Positions 18,767-27,916 of a stretch of DNA of 64,000 nt are shown one piece after another. The notes under the pieces were generated by a model. The model saw only the letters and a program-made list of their open reading frames with translations, did not search any database and was not told the DNA's origin. A program made the position numbers and the translations under genes. Positions within the stretch are counted from its first letter, which is position 1, and each line of letters begins with the position of its first letter. Origin of the DNA: Prevotella melaninogenica (lineage in GTDB: Bacteria; Bacteroidota; Bacteroidia; Bacteroidales; Bacteroidaceae); assembly GCF_013267595.1 (NCBI RefSeq), contig NZ_CP054011.1, positions 310,001 through 374,000 on the forward strand, read 5' to 3'.

Positions 18767-18958
18767 AGGTGGGTTCTATTAATTCCCACCGATATCAAAT
18801 CGTTAAATCATGGGGCTTGCTTTGTTATCTTTCGGACTCCCTTCGGCTTAAATAGCCAGTTCACCCAGTTGTTATAATCGCATAACTTCTTCGTTCAATA
18901 GCATTTTCCCTCGAAGATAGTCTCGAAATATGACAAAGCTAAATAATAGAACCCACCT
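18767..18958. repeat. 192-bp MITE-like inverted-repeat element
   Basis: Perfect 15-bp terminal inverted repeats AGGTGGGTTCTATTA (18767-18781) and TAATAGAACCCACCT (18944-18958). Subterminal arms GCTTTGTTATCTTTCG (18819-18834) and CGAAATATGACAAAGC (18924-18939) pair at 14 of 16 positions. No reading frame inside. It could be a non-autonomous transposable element or a large structured RNA. No flanking target duplication was recognised. Confidence 0.6.
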
Positions 18959-19132
18959 TAAGGTTGTTATGTTGAAATCTTCTTTGTAAGGTATAACCTT
19001 ATTATTGTACATCTACTTCCTATGCGTTTATCCGTATAGTTAACAATTATAAGTATTTTATGTGTTATTTTATTGAAATTGCTAAGTAATCAATCGAATT
19101 TTGATATAAAGTGTAATTTTAGACGCTAAAAG

Positions 19133-19164
19133 TTTGTTGTTTTTATATATAATATATAATTTTG
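19133..19164 (+). promoter_or_regulatory. Consensus promoter pointing into the insertion sequence
   Basis: TTTG (19133-19136), 20 bases, TAATTTTG (19157-19164). No gene on the plus strand follows before the IS end at about 19236; it therefore reads into the IS against the transposase. Its layout resembles the promoter at 20887-20918 on the other side. Confidence 0.6.
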
Positions 19165-19235
19165 CACCCTTATAAGACGTAATAATCTTTGTATGTTGTG
19201 AAAAAGTAGCAATTTATTTAAGTTTATAATCTATC

Positions 19236-20842
19236 TTCCCTCAATTCCGCAGCACTTTTTCTTGTGAGATGATTTTGTGTATTGAGGTGTCTTTTTGCCT
19301 CTACATGTGAAAGGAAGCGACCTTAGACTGGTATTAGCCCTTGCAGGCGCATGAAATCCCCCACCCAAGCCAATGGGGAAAATGAATGCCACAAAGAAAT
19401 GCTGTTTATTCAAGGAAAACTTCAGAGTAGTATGCTTTATTGGTATAAAGGTTTAGAATGTTCTGCCTTCCTGTGCGCACTCATTTCGCTGGCACACTGA
19501 CAAAATGCAGGATAAAGGCTTTCAGCCTGCTTGTCTTTTTCAACGGCTTGACCTTTTCGCTGATATGACGGATGAGATAGAGATAGAAGTTCTTCAGCAT
19601 GGCGGTAACCATCATGAAAACCATGTTCTCAGCCATAAAGGAAAAGGGCAGATGCGACCAGCCGAAGTCATTGTTCTGTATGTCGAAGTTCTTTTCGCTT
19701 GCTCCACGCTCATTATAAAATGTAATGATGTCTTTCTCAGTAGATGTCCAGTTATTGGTGAGGATACAGCGGTATGTGTATATCACTCCGAACATATCCG
19801 TCTGTTGCTTGCCATCCTTGTCTTTCAAAGGACTACGCTGTACGACAAGCCTGTATGACCTTCCTTCTATTAAGTTGTCCATGCTGATGGATGTGACATT
19901 GCATCTCTCATAACCAACTTCAATGCTCTTCCATTCTTTCAGCTGGTTGAAGTCCTCGCATCGACTGCCACAGGTGGCAGCACGTATATAGAACGTGTTG
20001 CAGCGCTGCTCTACAGTTTGGATGATTTCCTTTGAAAACGACCCGCAATCGGCACGGAAACGCTCTATTGTCACACCAAGTTCTGAGATTACTCGGTCCA
20101 TAATGCGACGAAGCGTGTCTTCCTGATGAAATTTCACATTGGTGTTTCCATCACGATTTTCACCTCCAACGATGATTCCCCCAATGGAAGCCCAACCAGG
20201 AAAATAGCCAAAATCCTGCTTGTAAGAATACTTTGCATCGAACTTGTGGGCTGGAATAAACTGGTGATCAAAGTCTAAGTCAACATGGCTACCCGCCTTT
20301 ATAAGCCCCATCCCCCGTATCATTCGTAAAAGTAAGGTATTCAACTTTTCTGCCGTGTTGAAACTATACGACTTGTCGGAGGTCTCGCTCTTGTAGATAA
20401 TGTTCTCTTCGGCAAGCTCCTTTAGTCCGCGCCCCACGGTGTCGGCACTGGGTAACAGCGTATCAGGTCTCTGCTTGAACTGCCCAATAAGCGCATTGAT
20501 GTCCTCAAGACATTCTCCACCACAAAGGTAACTGAAGAAGAGAGAACCGAAAATGCTTCCATGACTAAAAGCCTTATCACTGCTACCACGTTTACCCAAG
20601 ACAGATTCGGTGAGTTTTTTTAAGCCCAACTTTGAAAATACGTCCATAATATGATAAATTCCACCGAAAGAAGTGATATTCTCGTTTTTAATTGCTACCT
20701 TTGTCATGTCAGTTGTTTTGCTTGTTTTTTATTTAACAGCACTAAGTTAGGTGAAATTTCTGACATATCCAAGTGTTTTGAGGACTTTGTCGCTCAGGCA
20801 CTTGGGTTTCTTATAAGATTTTGTTCTGCGGAATTAAGGGAA
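19236..20842 (-). mobile_element. IS1380-family insertion sequence
   Basis: Imperfect terminal inverted repeats of about 20 bp: TTCCCTCAATTCCGCAGCAC at 19236-19255 and GTTCTGCGGAATTAAGGGAA at 20823-20842 (18 of 20 positions complementary). They enclose one transposase gene, total about 1.6 kb, which fits the family. No matching 4-5 bp direct repeat is visible at the ends, so the exact borders or the age of the insertion are uncertain. Confidence 0.8.
19481..20707 (-). CDS. IS1380-family transposase
   Basis: A DDE transposase of 408 residues, full length for the family and without frameshifts. Recognisable segments are SHVDLDFDHQFIPA near 140 (first acidic residues), RFRADCGSFSKEII near 218 (second Asp), and YNERGASEKNFDIQNNDFGW near 330-350 (the Y-x(2)-R-x(3)-E region holding the catalytic Glu). 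It would catalyse cut-and-paste movement of the surrounding element. It is oriented against the GH20 gene. Confidence 0.93.
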   Translation of the reverse strand: MTKVAIKNENITSFGGIYHIMDVFSKLGLKKLTESVLGKRGSSDKAFSHGSIFGSLFFSYLCGGECLEDINALIGQFKQRPDTLLPSADTVGRGLKELAEENIIYKSETSDKSYSFNTAEKLNTLLLRMIRGMGLIKAGSHVDLDFDHQFIPAHKFDAKYSYKQDFGYFPGWASIGGIIVGGENRDGNTNVKFHQEDTLRRIMDRVISELGVTIERFRADCGSFSKEIIQTVEQRCNTFYIRAATCGSRCEDFNQLKEWKSIEVGYERCNVTSISMDNLIEGRSYRLVVQRSPLKDKDGKQQTDMFGVIYTYRCILTNNWTSTEKDIITFYNERGASEKNFDIQNNDFGWSHLPFSFMAENMVFMMVTAMLKNFYLYLIRHISEKVKPLKKTSRLKAFILHFVSVPAK

Positions 20843-20886
20843 AGTGAGAGAATATCGCTACTCATCTTAATTTTAACACTTAAAAG

Positions 20887-20918
20887 CTTGGATATCTCGC
20901 TTAAATTGTATAATTTTG
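20887..20918 (+). promoter_or_regulatory. Promoter of the LRR-GH20 gene
   Basis: CTTG (20887-20890), 20 bases, TAATTTTG (20911-20918). It lies outside the IS right end, so the insertion leaves it intact. The predicted leader is about 140 nt. Confidence 0.6.
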
Positions 20919-21063
20919 CATCCATAACAGTTACTCTTTAATTTGTTGATAATCAATGTAATAAAGCACGACAAAGTTACCAATAATTATTGAGAAACTG
21001 TTATTTTAAGCCAACTTTTTGAGGGTGAGAAACTTTAGTTACGTAATTAAAAACTAACAAAAA

Positions 21064-23229
21064 ATGGCTACAACGAGTGTAACCTCTTGGGCAAATCTGT
21101 GGCAGAAATTCCTACAGTTTATTAACAAAACGAATGTGTTCAAAGGATTCTCTTATCGGAGAAGATGTATAGGACAAGTCGTGTCAGTACTTGGCATCTG
21201 TTTTTTGATATTCCAGTCGGTAAATGCGCAGAACTTCAGAACTTTGCGTGATGTGAAGATCAATGAGACCATCCTTGACCTTTCGCAGACAAACTGCACG
21301 ATAATTCCTCGCAATGCTATGCACTCTTGCCATCGTCTCACATCGTTAACGCTTCCGCCTCGTCTCGATTCTATCGGTACGCAAGTGTTCTTCGCTTGTG
21401 ACGGAATCAGTGGAAAACTATATTTCCCAGCAACTACACGTGTGGTAGATGCATCAGCTTTTAATGGATGTTGCCAGTTGACAGAATTGTTCTTCGACGG
21501 CTCTACACGTATAGGTGCTTTCGCTTTTGCTAATTGTCGTGGACTTCGTGAAGTTCGTCTCTCAGCAGTTGTTCCTCCTATTTGCGCTGACAATGCTTTT
21601 GACGGTATAGACCTTAGCCGTGTGAAACTTGTGGTTCCTACTCAAGCAAAGAAGGCATATCGTAACGCTCCAGGCTGGCGAAACTTCTTCTCACGTCATG
21701 AAATGGAGAATATATGCGACCCAGAGCATCTCCTCGTGCCGCGTCCTCTCAAGCTGGAAGTCTACAAAAATAGTCTTCCTCTCAAATGGAAAGATGTTGT
21801 AGGGGTAGAGGCTCCACAGGAATTGAGTAATGAAAAGATTCAAGTTGAGCGTATCCTCGGTGAGCGAACAGTCTATAAGAAAGGACGAAAGACTGGACCG
21901 ATGGTACGTCTTGCACTTGACAAGGCGCTTACCAATGATGAGGCTTACACCTTACAGGTGAATGATAAAGGAGTAACAATCAAAGGACGTACAGCAACAG
22001 CGGTGTTCTATGCATTGATGACACTCGAACAACTCTGTATTGGTAATGGTGTTTCCTCACGTTCAGTGAAGATTCCTGCGCTCAATATTGTGGACGAACC
22101 ACGTACGGCAATCCGTGAATTGATGGTTGATCCAGTGCGTCATTTTATTCCGTTTGAGGATTTGAAGGGCTTTATTGTTGAGATGGCACGCTATAAGTTT
22201 AATGCACTCCATCTTCATTTGGTAGACGATCAGGCATGGCGTATAGAGATAAAGAAATATCCAGAACTGATTGAGAAGGCGTCTGATCGTGTCGGAATGG
22301 ATGATATGCCAGAGCGTATCAGCGGTTATTATACCCAAGACCAGATGCGCGAGCTCGTTCGTTTTGCTGGCCAGTATCATGTTATGGTGATTCCTGAGAT
22401 TGAACTCCCAGGGCATGAGGTAGCTGCTGTTCACTGCTTTCCACAGCTCTCTTGCGCCAAGAAGCCTGTGCCTATTCGTTTGACTTGTGGTGTGAGCAAT
22501 GAGTTACTTTGTCCTGCGGAACCCTTTGTTTACGAATTTCTCGATAACGTCCTGACCGAGTTAGCCGATGTGTTTCCTGCCCCATACGTTCATTTGGGCG
22601 GTGATGAGGCTGGGCAGCCACCATTGGGCGCATGGTCGGATTGTGCTGCTTGTACGGCATTGAAGCAGAAGGAAGGATACACAGAGAACTGGCAGTTGCA
22701 GCAATATCTCTTTGATCGTGTGATTAATAAGCTGCAGTCATTGGGTAAGACCCCAATGTATTGGTATGAACAGGAATTTAAGACGATTCAGCCGGGATGC
22801 GTTGTTTACGCGTGGAGACATGGTTTGACGAAGACGGCTATTGATGCTGCTGTGCGCAATAAGGCCAAGATAATGCTCTGTCCGGGCGAGCACTGTTACC
22901 TTGACTATCCACAGCAGAAGGGGGATATGCCAGAGAAAAACTGGGGAATGCCGGTAACAACGCTTGAACAAACCTATCGTCTTGACCCTGCATGGGGGCA
23001 GGATAGTGTGTTTGTACGTGATAATCTACTCGGAGTGAGTGGAACGCTTTGGAGTGAATGTATCAACTCCACAGAGCGTATTTACTATCAAGCTTTCCCA
23101 CGTGCAGCCGCTTTGGCTGAGGCAGGATGGAGTGTACCAGAACGTAGAAGTTATAAGGAGTTCCTCAAGCGAGTTCGTCCGCTGACAGATGATATGCTGC
23201 GTCGTGGTATCGCTGTAAACGTAAGATAG
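21064..23229 (+). CDS. Beta-N-acetylhexosaminidase (GH20) with N-terminal BspA-type LRRs
   Basis: A secreted or surface glycosidase expected to remove terminal GlcNAc/GalNAc from host glycans or chitooligosaccharides. An unusually long basic n-region (35 residues) precedes the signal helix (VVSVLGICFLIFQSVNAQ). Residues about 60-195 are LRR_5/BspA-type repeats (LTSLTLPPRLDSIG, ASAFNGCCQLTELFF, FAFANCRGLREVRL). A GH20b-like domain lies at about 230-340. The catalytic TIM barrel follows: HLHLVDDQAWRIEIKKYPEL near 388 and the acid/base motif HLGGDEAG near 511. The LRR part is an added module absent from standard GH20 enzymes. No T9SS C-terminal domain was recognised. Confidence 0.9.
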   Translation: MATTSVTSWANLWQKFLQFINKTNVFKGFSYRRRCIGQVVSVLGICFLIFQSVNAQNFRTLRDVKINETILDLSQTNCTIIPRNAMHSCHRLTSLTLPPRLDSIGTQVFFACDGISGKLYFPATTRVVDASAFNGCCQLTELFFDGSTRIGAFAFANCRGLREVRLSAVVPPICADNAFDGIDLSRVKLVVPTQAKKAYRNAPGWRNFFSRHEMENICDPEHLLVPRPLKLEVYKNSLPLKWKDVVGVEAPQELSNEKIQVERILGERTVYKKGRKTGPMVRLALDKALTNDEAYTLQVNDKGVTIKGRTATAVFYALMTLEQLCIGNGVSSRSVKIPALNIVDEPRTAIRELMVDPVRHFIPFEDLKGFIVEMARYKFNALHLHLVDDQAWRIEIKKYPELIEKASDRVGMDDMPERISGYYTQDQMRELVRFAGQYHVMVIPEIELPGHEVAAVHCFPQLSCAKKPVPIRLTCGVSNELLCPAEPFVYEFLDNVLTELADVFPAPYVHLGGDEAGQPPLGAWSDCAACTALKQKEGYTENWQLQQYLFDRVINKLQSLGKTPMYWYEQEFKTIQPGCVVYAWRHGLTKTAIDAAVRNKAKIMLCPGEHCYLDYPQQKGDMPEKNWGMPVTTLEQTYRLDPAWGQDSVFVRDNLLGVSGTLWSECINSTERIYYQAFPRAAALAEAGWSVPERRSYKEFLKRVRPLTDDMLRRGIAVNVR

Positions 23230-23300
23230 AGTGATGATGGTAGTTGTCAGCTTGTAAAAAGAAAGTCTTTACGATGACGACAGACCGTTATAAATAAAAG

Positions 23301-23390
23301 TATCATCACGAAGGTAATGAATTATTCTTCGTGATGATAAATATTTTTCTTCATGAAAAAAAATATTTCTTGTCGTGAAGAAAAATATTT
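23301..23390. terminator. Double hairpin between convergent genes
   Basis: The first hairpin is a perfect 13-bp stem TATCATCACGAAG (23301-23313) / CTTCGTGATGATA (23327-23339). A second AT-rich inverted repeat follows (AAATATTTTTCTTCA at 23339 / TGAAGAAAAATATTT ending 23390). Together they can end transcripts from the GH20 gene and from the receptor gene. Confidence 0.75.
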
Positions 23391-23410
23391 TTTTTCATGA
23401 AAATAATTCG

Positions 23411-25486
23411 CTAAAGGTTCAGACTTATACCAGCAACGACCCATGCGCCTGGCTGTGGAACATTCCCATAGTCAACGTAATGAGCCCCAAATAGATTGTT
23501 GGCTTCGACGTATGCGGTCCATGTTGAGGCTTTCCAACTCATTCGACTGTCCACAACTCCATAGCTCTTATAGCTTTGTAGCTGGTTGTTTGTGTCGATA
23601 TAGTTTCCCATTCGATGTTGGAAGCGATAGTAGAAGCCAAGGTCAAGATTACGCCAGAGGTTCAACTGGAGATTGCTGACAAACTTGTTCTTCAAATATT
23701 CCAACGCATACTTACTTACATAACCTTGATTATCAACCTTCTTTTGGTGGATATAGCTATAAGCCACACCAAACTTCTTAAAGAATCTTTGTGAAGGAAG
23801 AAGCTGATAGAGATCGAAATCGAGTGAAGCCTCTGTTCCAAAGTGCTTTATCTTTCCGAAGTTTACACTCTTCCATAGCACAGCTCCATTAGCATCTAAT
23901 GTACCATCACTAATCCAGTCGATAAGGTTCTTATGATTGTTCCAGTAAACGCTTGCCTTGGCAGTGACGCCCTTGTTGTCATATTTCACACCCGTTTCGA
24001 ATGCTGAAAGTTCTTCTGGGCGGAGATGTTTGTCTGCCTTATGACCACCAACTGAGTAGAATAACTCTGTTACTGATGGCATACGGAGGGATGAATTATA
24101 AGAAGCATATAGCTTCCAAGCGTTTCCTATACGGTAACTTGCATCAACTCCAGGGTAAACATGCATTGGCATATCTGCTTGACTGTTCTTGACAGCTGTC
24201 AAACCAGCCGACAGCGTGAAGCGGTCAAGGATGATATTATGCTCAAGAACAAACTGAATATTTGTGCGATTAAGTCCGACTGTGTAGTCTCTGTCTGTGC
24301 CATGGATATGCTTTGGACGAGAGAGTGGTTCGCCAAGGTTACCACTGACGAGGTCTTCATTGCGTAGCTCTGCAGCAAAGGCTGTGCGTCCAAGGTTCCA
24401 ATCAAAGTAAGCATTGAGGTTTACACCATAGATGTCAGTGCGGTGATAGTTGAAAGGATACTTATTGGATGCGCCACGGAAGAGTTCAAAGCGGTCCATA
24501 TTGCGGTTCCAATAGATAGATGGGCGAATGTGGAATCGGCCCCTTAGGTTCTCAGCTTGAATGGCTGTGAAGGTCTTGAAAGTGTGTTCAAACTGGTCAT
24601 CGTACTTTGCCGAATAGAAAGTATTTGAGCCAAAGTCTTTCACACTCATACCTGTATGCCAGCGAACCACTATGTCTTCATCCGTATAATTACCTTGATA
24701 AAAGACTTTTGCAGTGCGGTAATCAGCGTTGAGGCTGCCTGCCTTGTTGCGAAGATAGCCATCACTGCGAGTGTAAGAAGCTGATAGCTGATTGTTCCAA
24801 CGGTCTTTTGAAGCAATGTTTCCACGTACTCCAGCGCTGAGATAGCCGTAAGAACCACCTTCAATATGGGCAGAGAGACTTGTCTTTTGTGGAGTTCTGG
24901 TTACGATGTTTATAGCACCTAATAAAGAAGATGTACCATAAACGCGGGCTGCTGGACCCTCAAGGACTTCTATCCGTTCAATTTCACTGATGTCAACTGG
25001 GAAATCAAAGGAGTTGTGTCCAGTCTGTGCATCACAGATATTGATACCATTAAGGAGGACTGTGATTTGCTCTGAGTTGCCACCACGAATACTTACGTCG
25101 GTCAAGGCACCTAAAGGACCTTTCTGGCGGACGTCAACACCGACGGCATACTTTAACAAATCGTTTACACTTTGTACTGGAGCCGCCTGAATGTCTTCAC
25201 GACTCAGTACAGTTACCATTCTCGCTTGCTGACTAACTGTCAGCGGTGCTCGCGTTCCAGTGACGTTCACTTCCTCCATCATGATGCCCCTGTTGGTGAT
25301 AGTTGAGTCCGTCTCTGCCTTCTCTGTTTCAATACTAATGCCCTTGGCAGTAGCATTTTGCAAGGTAGCGACGCTCAGTACACCAATCAGAACCTCTTTT
25401 CCAAGAACAGAAAAGAGCGAATAGCCATGGTTAGAGAAGTGTTTAAACTTCAGAACGCTGCGCTTTTGAAATGTTGGTTTGTACAT
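23411..25486 (-). CDS. TonB-dependent outer-membrane receptor (BtuB-like)
   Basis: An outer-membrane transporter driven by TonB-ExbBD. From M at 25486 it has 691 residues; the frame extends 14 codons further, but the start at 25486 sits closer to the -7 box spacing and begins the typical long Bacteroidota signal region (KFKHFSNHGYSLFSVLGKE). A TonB-box-like segment EEVNVTGTRAPL lies near 60. The plug domain covers about 70-180 (VTVLSREDIQAAPVQSVNDL, VSIRGGNSEQITVLLNGI, IEVLEGPAARVYGTSSLLGA). The 22-strand barrel ends VVAGISLNL. It resembles BtuB/COG4206, but no cobalamin riboswitch was found, so the substrate is open. Confidence 0.88.
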   Translation of the reverse strand: MYKPTFQKRSVLKFKHFSNHGYSLFSVLGKEVLIGVLSVATLQNATAKGISIETEKAETDSTITNRGIMMEEVNVTGTRAPLTVSQQARMVTVLSREDIQAAPVQSVNDLLKYAVGVDVRQKGPLGALTDVSIRGGNSEQITVLLNGINICDAQTGHNSFDFPVDISEIERIEVLEGPAARVYGTSSLLGAINIVTRTPQKTSLSAHIEGGSYGYLSAGVRGNIASKDRWNNQLSASYTRSDGYLRNKAGSLNADYRTAKVFYQGNYTDEDIVVRWHTGMSVKDFGSNTFYSAKYDDQFEHTFKTFTAIQAENLRGRFHIRPSIYWNRNMDRFELFRGASNKYPFNYHRTDIYGVNLNAYFDWNLGRTAFAAELRNEDLVSGNLGEPLSRPKHIHGTDRDYTVGLNRTNIQFVLEHNIILDRFTLSAGLTAVKNSQADMPMHVYPGVDASYRIGNAWKLYASYNSSLRMPSVTELFYSVGGHKADKHLRPEELSAFETGVKYDNKGVTAKASVYWNNHKNLIDWISDGTLDANGAVLWKSVNFGKIKHFGTEASLDFDLYQLLPSQRFFKKFGVAYSYIHQKKVDNQGYVSKYALEYLKNKFVSNLQLNLWRNLDLGFYYRFQHRMGNYIDTNNQLQSYKSYGVVDSRMSWKASTWTAYVEANNLFGAHYVDYGNVPQPGAWVVAGISLNL

Positions 25487-25542
25487 AATATAATTAAAGA
25501 AAACGTCGGAAGGTGGAGCTTTCCCCAACCGACAAACGGGTG

Positions 25543-25550
25543 CAAAAGTA
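25543..25550 (-). promoter_or_regulatory. -7 box of the TonB receptor gene
   Basis: CAAAAGTA on the plus strand reads TACTTTTG on the minus strand, about 57 bases before the chosen start. The leader can form a hairpin GTCGG...CCGAC (about 25508-25533). Confidence 0.5.
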
Positions 25551-25655
25551 ATAAAAGTTTTTGTAACGGCGAGGATAAATCGATGATTATCAACTTTTAT
25601 ATGGGTAAGATGTAGAAAAACCTTTGTTTATGCACGATATATTTGAGATTTTTAC

Positions 25656-25663
25656 TACTTTTG
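25656..25663 (+). promoter_or_regulatory. -7 box of xpt
   Basis: TACTTTTG 43 bases before the xpt start. The nearest upstream TTTG elements are at unsuitable distances, so the -33 is weak. No purine riboswitch fold was recognised in the leader. Confidence 0.45.
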
Positions 25664-25705
25664 TAGGCAATTAATTCTCGAAACAGACAAACGATTAATT
25701 GCACA

Positions 25706-26278
25706 ATGAAAGCATTACGTGACCGTATCCTAAAGGATGGAAAGTGCTTCCCAGACGGAATCTTGAAGGTAGATAAGTTTATTAATCACCAGATGGATCC
25801 TAATCTGATGAAGCAGATTTGTGTGGAGTTTATCCGCCGTTATGCATCAACAGAAATCAACAAGATTATCACAATTGAAGCGAGTGGCATTGCTCCTGCC
25901 ATTATGATGGGCTTTTTGCTCGACCTTCCTGTGGTCTTTGCGAAGAAGAAAAAGCCTTCAACAATGTGCGATATGCTTTCAACAACAGTCTTTTCTTTTA
26001 CGAAACAACGAGAGTATCATGTCGTGATATCGAAGGAATATTTGGGCAAAGGTGATAAGGTGCTGTTTGTTGACGACTTCTTGGCTTATGGTAATGCGGC
26101 GAAAGGAATCATAGATCTTTGTAAAAAGGCAGGTGCAGAGTTAGTTGGTATGGGCTTTATCATAGAAAAAGCATTTCAACATGGTCGTGATGCGATTGAA
26201 GCAGCAGGTGTTCGTTGTGAGAGTTTGGCTATCATCGAGTCGCTTGATAACTGTGAGATTAAAATGAGAGAAATATAA
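25706..26278 (+). CDS. xpt: Xanthine phosphoribosyltransferase
   Basis: Salvages xanthine with PRPP to XMP in the cytoplasm. At 190 residues it has the normal length. The start [20 protein letters not shown] is characteristic, and the PRPP-binding loop [13 protein letters not shown] lies near 119-131. The nucleobase permease gene follows 213 bp downstream on the same strand, which supports a role in purine uptake and salvage. A GC-rich hairpin immediately follows the stop. Confidence 0.93.
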   Translation: MKALRDRILKDGKCFPDGILKVDKFINHQMDPNLMKQICVEFIRRYASTEINKIITIEASGIAPAIMMGFLLDLPVVFAKKKKPSTMCDMLSTTVFSFTKQREYHVVISKEYLGKGDKVLFVDDFLAYGNAAKGIIDLCKKAGAELVGMGFIIEKAFQHGRDAIEAAGVRCESLAIIESLDNCEIKMREI

Positions 26279-26281
26279 ATG

Positions 26282-26315
26282 AGGTGGGCTTGTGTGCCCA
26301 CCTTTCTTGTTTTAT
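26282..26315 (+). terminator. Terminator after xpt
   Basis: AGGTGGGC (26282-26289) pairs with GCCCACCT (26296-26303), followed by a T-rich stretch. Confidence 0.8.
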
Positions 26316-26340
26316 ATGGTAATCATCTTTAACGCAAACG

Positions 26341-26433
26341 CTTCTTTAAAGCATTAAGATCACTCTTTAAGAGGCGTAGAACTAACTTTTAAGAAAGATG
26401 AAGCTGTACTTTGGAACCACCAAAGCTACCCTT
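26341..26433. repeat. Diverged array with 22-nt period (copy 6)
   Basis: Four contiguous 22-nt units: 26341-26362, 26363-26384, 26385-26406, 26407-26428, each starting near CTTT-AAG or CTTTGG. The unit CTCTTTAAGAGGCGTAG is close to CCTTTAAGAGGCTTA of copy 1 read on the plus strand, so it is probably a decayed relative. It lies between xpt and the permease gene. Confidence 0.6.
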
Positions 26434-26491
26434 TTATTTCAGTAAAGAATAACATCTTACCTTTATTATATCGTTTTAAATAACAAAAAGA

Positions 26492-27835
26492 ATGGAAAAG
26501 TCTAAGGAACTTATCTATGGTCTGAATGATCGTCCACCAATTCGTGAAACTATTTTTGCTGCTTTGCAGCATCTGTTGGCAATCTTCGTAGCCATTATCA
26601 CACCACCCCTCATTATCAGTTCAGCATTGAAATTCGACTTGGATACCACAGGTTTCCTTGTGTCAATGTCTCTCTTCGTGTCTGGATTGGCTACCTTTAT
26701 TCAGTGCCGTAGGTTCGGTCCGATTGGAGCAGGTCTTCTTTGTATTCAAGGAACGTCTTTCTCTTTCATCAGTCCAATCATCGGAGCAGGTATGTTGGGT
26801 ATGATTAACGGCAAGATGAATATAGAAATGGGACTCAGTTACATCTTTGGTGCTTGTCTTGTTGCCTCTGTTGTTGAGATGGTTGTGAGCCGTCTCTTGC
26901 CTTACACACGTAAGATTATCACTCCATTGGTATCAGGTATCGTTGTTTCCCTCATTGGTATGTGTCTTATTAAGGCAGGTATTAACTCTTGTGGTGGTGG
27001 TCAGTCGGCTGTTGATGCTGGTACATTTGGGTCTATGCAGAATCTTGGACTTGCGTTACTCGTATTGGTTAGCATTATTTTCTTCAACCGATCTAACAAC
27101 CGTTTCCTACGTATGGGATCCATTGTGTTGGGACTATTGATAGGCTGTGTAGTTGCTTATGCACTCAATATGATCGACTTTTCAAGCCTCAAAGGTAGTG
27201 GTAGCCTTAATATTCCAGTTCCTTTCAAATATGGATTGAACTTTGATTTAGGTACAATCATTGGTATCGGACTTATTTATCTCGTAACAGCTGTAGAGGC
27301 TTTTGGTGATATTACAGCCAATTCACTCATCTCTGGTGAGCCTGTTGAAGGTCCAGTCTTCTTGAAAAGAGCGCAGGGTGGTGTTCTTGCAGATGGTTTC
27401 AACTCTTTCTTGGCAGCCGTCTTCAATAGTTTCCCTAACTCTATCTTTGCCCAAAACAATGGTATGATACAGCTTACGGGTGTTGCCAGCCGTTATGTTG
27501 GTTATTTCATTGCTGGTGCTTTGGTTCTCTTAGGATTGTTCCCAGTAGTAGGTAAGGTGTTCTCACTTATTCCTGATCCTGTTTTGGGCGGTGCAACCTT
27601 GTTGATGTTTGGTACTGTTGCCGCTGCAGGTATTCGTATTATCGCTTCTACTGAGATTACTCGTAAGGCTGTGTTGGTCATGGCTATCAGTTTTGCAATG
27701 GGTCTGAGCGTAGAGTTGGTACCAGGTATTCTCGACAAGATGCCTGATATTATCAAGAACATTTTCTCAAGTGGTATCACTACAGGTGGCCTTACAGCTA
27801 TTCTTGCCAATGCCTTTATCCGCATCAAGGAGTAA
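26492..27835 (+). CDS. Nucleobase:cation symporter-2 family permease, probably xanthine
   Basis: An inner-membrane uptake protein of the NCS2 family (xanthine/uracil/urate permeases) with about 12-14 hydrophobic helices in 447 residues. Family segments are FAALQHLLAIFVAIITPPLI near 22, the conserved acidic loop VEAFGDITANSLISGEPVEG near 265 and FPNSIFAQNNGMIQLTGVASR near 315. Specificity cannot be read from sequence alone; xanthine is inferred because xpt lies just upstream. Confidence 0.85.
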   Translation: MEKSKELIYGLNDRPPIRETIFAALQHLLAIFVAIITPPLIISSALKFDLDTTGFLVSMSLFVSGLATFIQCRRFGPIGAGLLCIQGTSFSFISPIIGAGMLGMINGKMNIEMGLSYIFGACLVASVVEMVVSRLLPYTRKIITPLVSGIVVSLIGMCLIKAGINSCGGGQSAVDAGTFGSMQNLGLALLVLVSIIFFNRSNNRFLRMGSIVLGLLIGCVVAYALNMIDFSSLKGSGSLNIPVPFKYGLNFDLGTIIGIGLIYLVTAVEAFGDITANSLISGEPVEGPVFLKRAQGGVLADGFNSFLAAVFNSFPNSIFAQNNGMIQLTGVASRYVGYFIAGALVLLGLFPVVGKVFSLIPDPVLGGATLLMFGTVAAAGIRIIASTEITRKAVLVMAISFAMGLSVELVPGILDKMPDIIKNIFSSGITTGGLTAILANAFIRIKE

Positions 27836-27916
27836 ACTTAAGCAATATAGAAAACCAAAGAATCAATAATGATTTAAGTGTTTTCTGTAAGAAAAAAGCA
27901 GTTTTTTACTATCCTT

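Noticed and set aside
19231..19413. 60-codon frame on the minus strand next to the transposase
   Set aside because: It overlaps the IS inverted repeat and has no similarity to known IS accessory proteins; probably chance.
25487..25655. Cobalamin riboswitch before the BtuB-like receptor, or purine riboswitch before xpt
   Set aside because: The leaders are short and no B12-box or purine aptamer core could be drawn.
26492..27835. Calling the permease a uracil transporter (uraA)
   Set aside because: The NCS2 family covers several nucleobases; xpt next door favours xanthine, and no pyrimidine gene is nearby.
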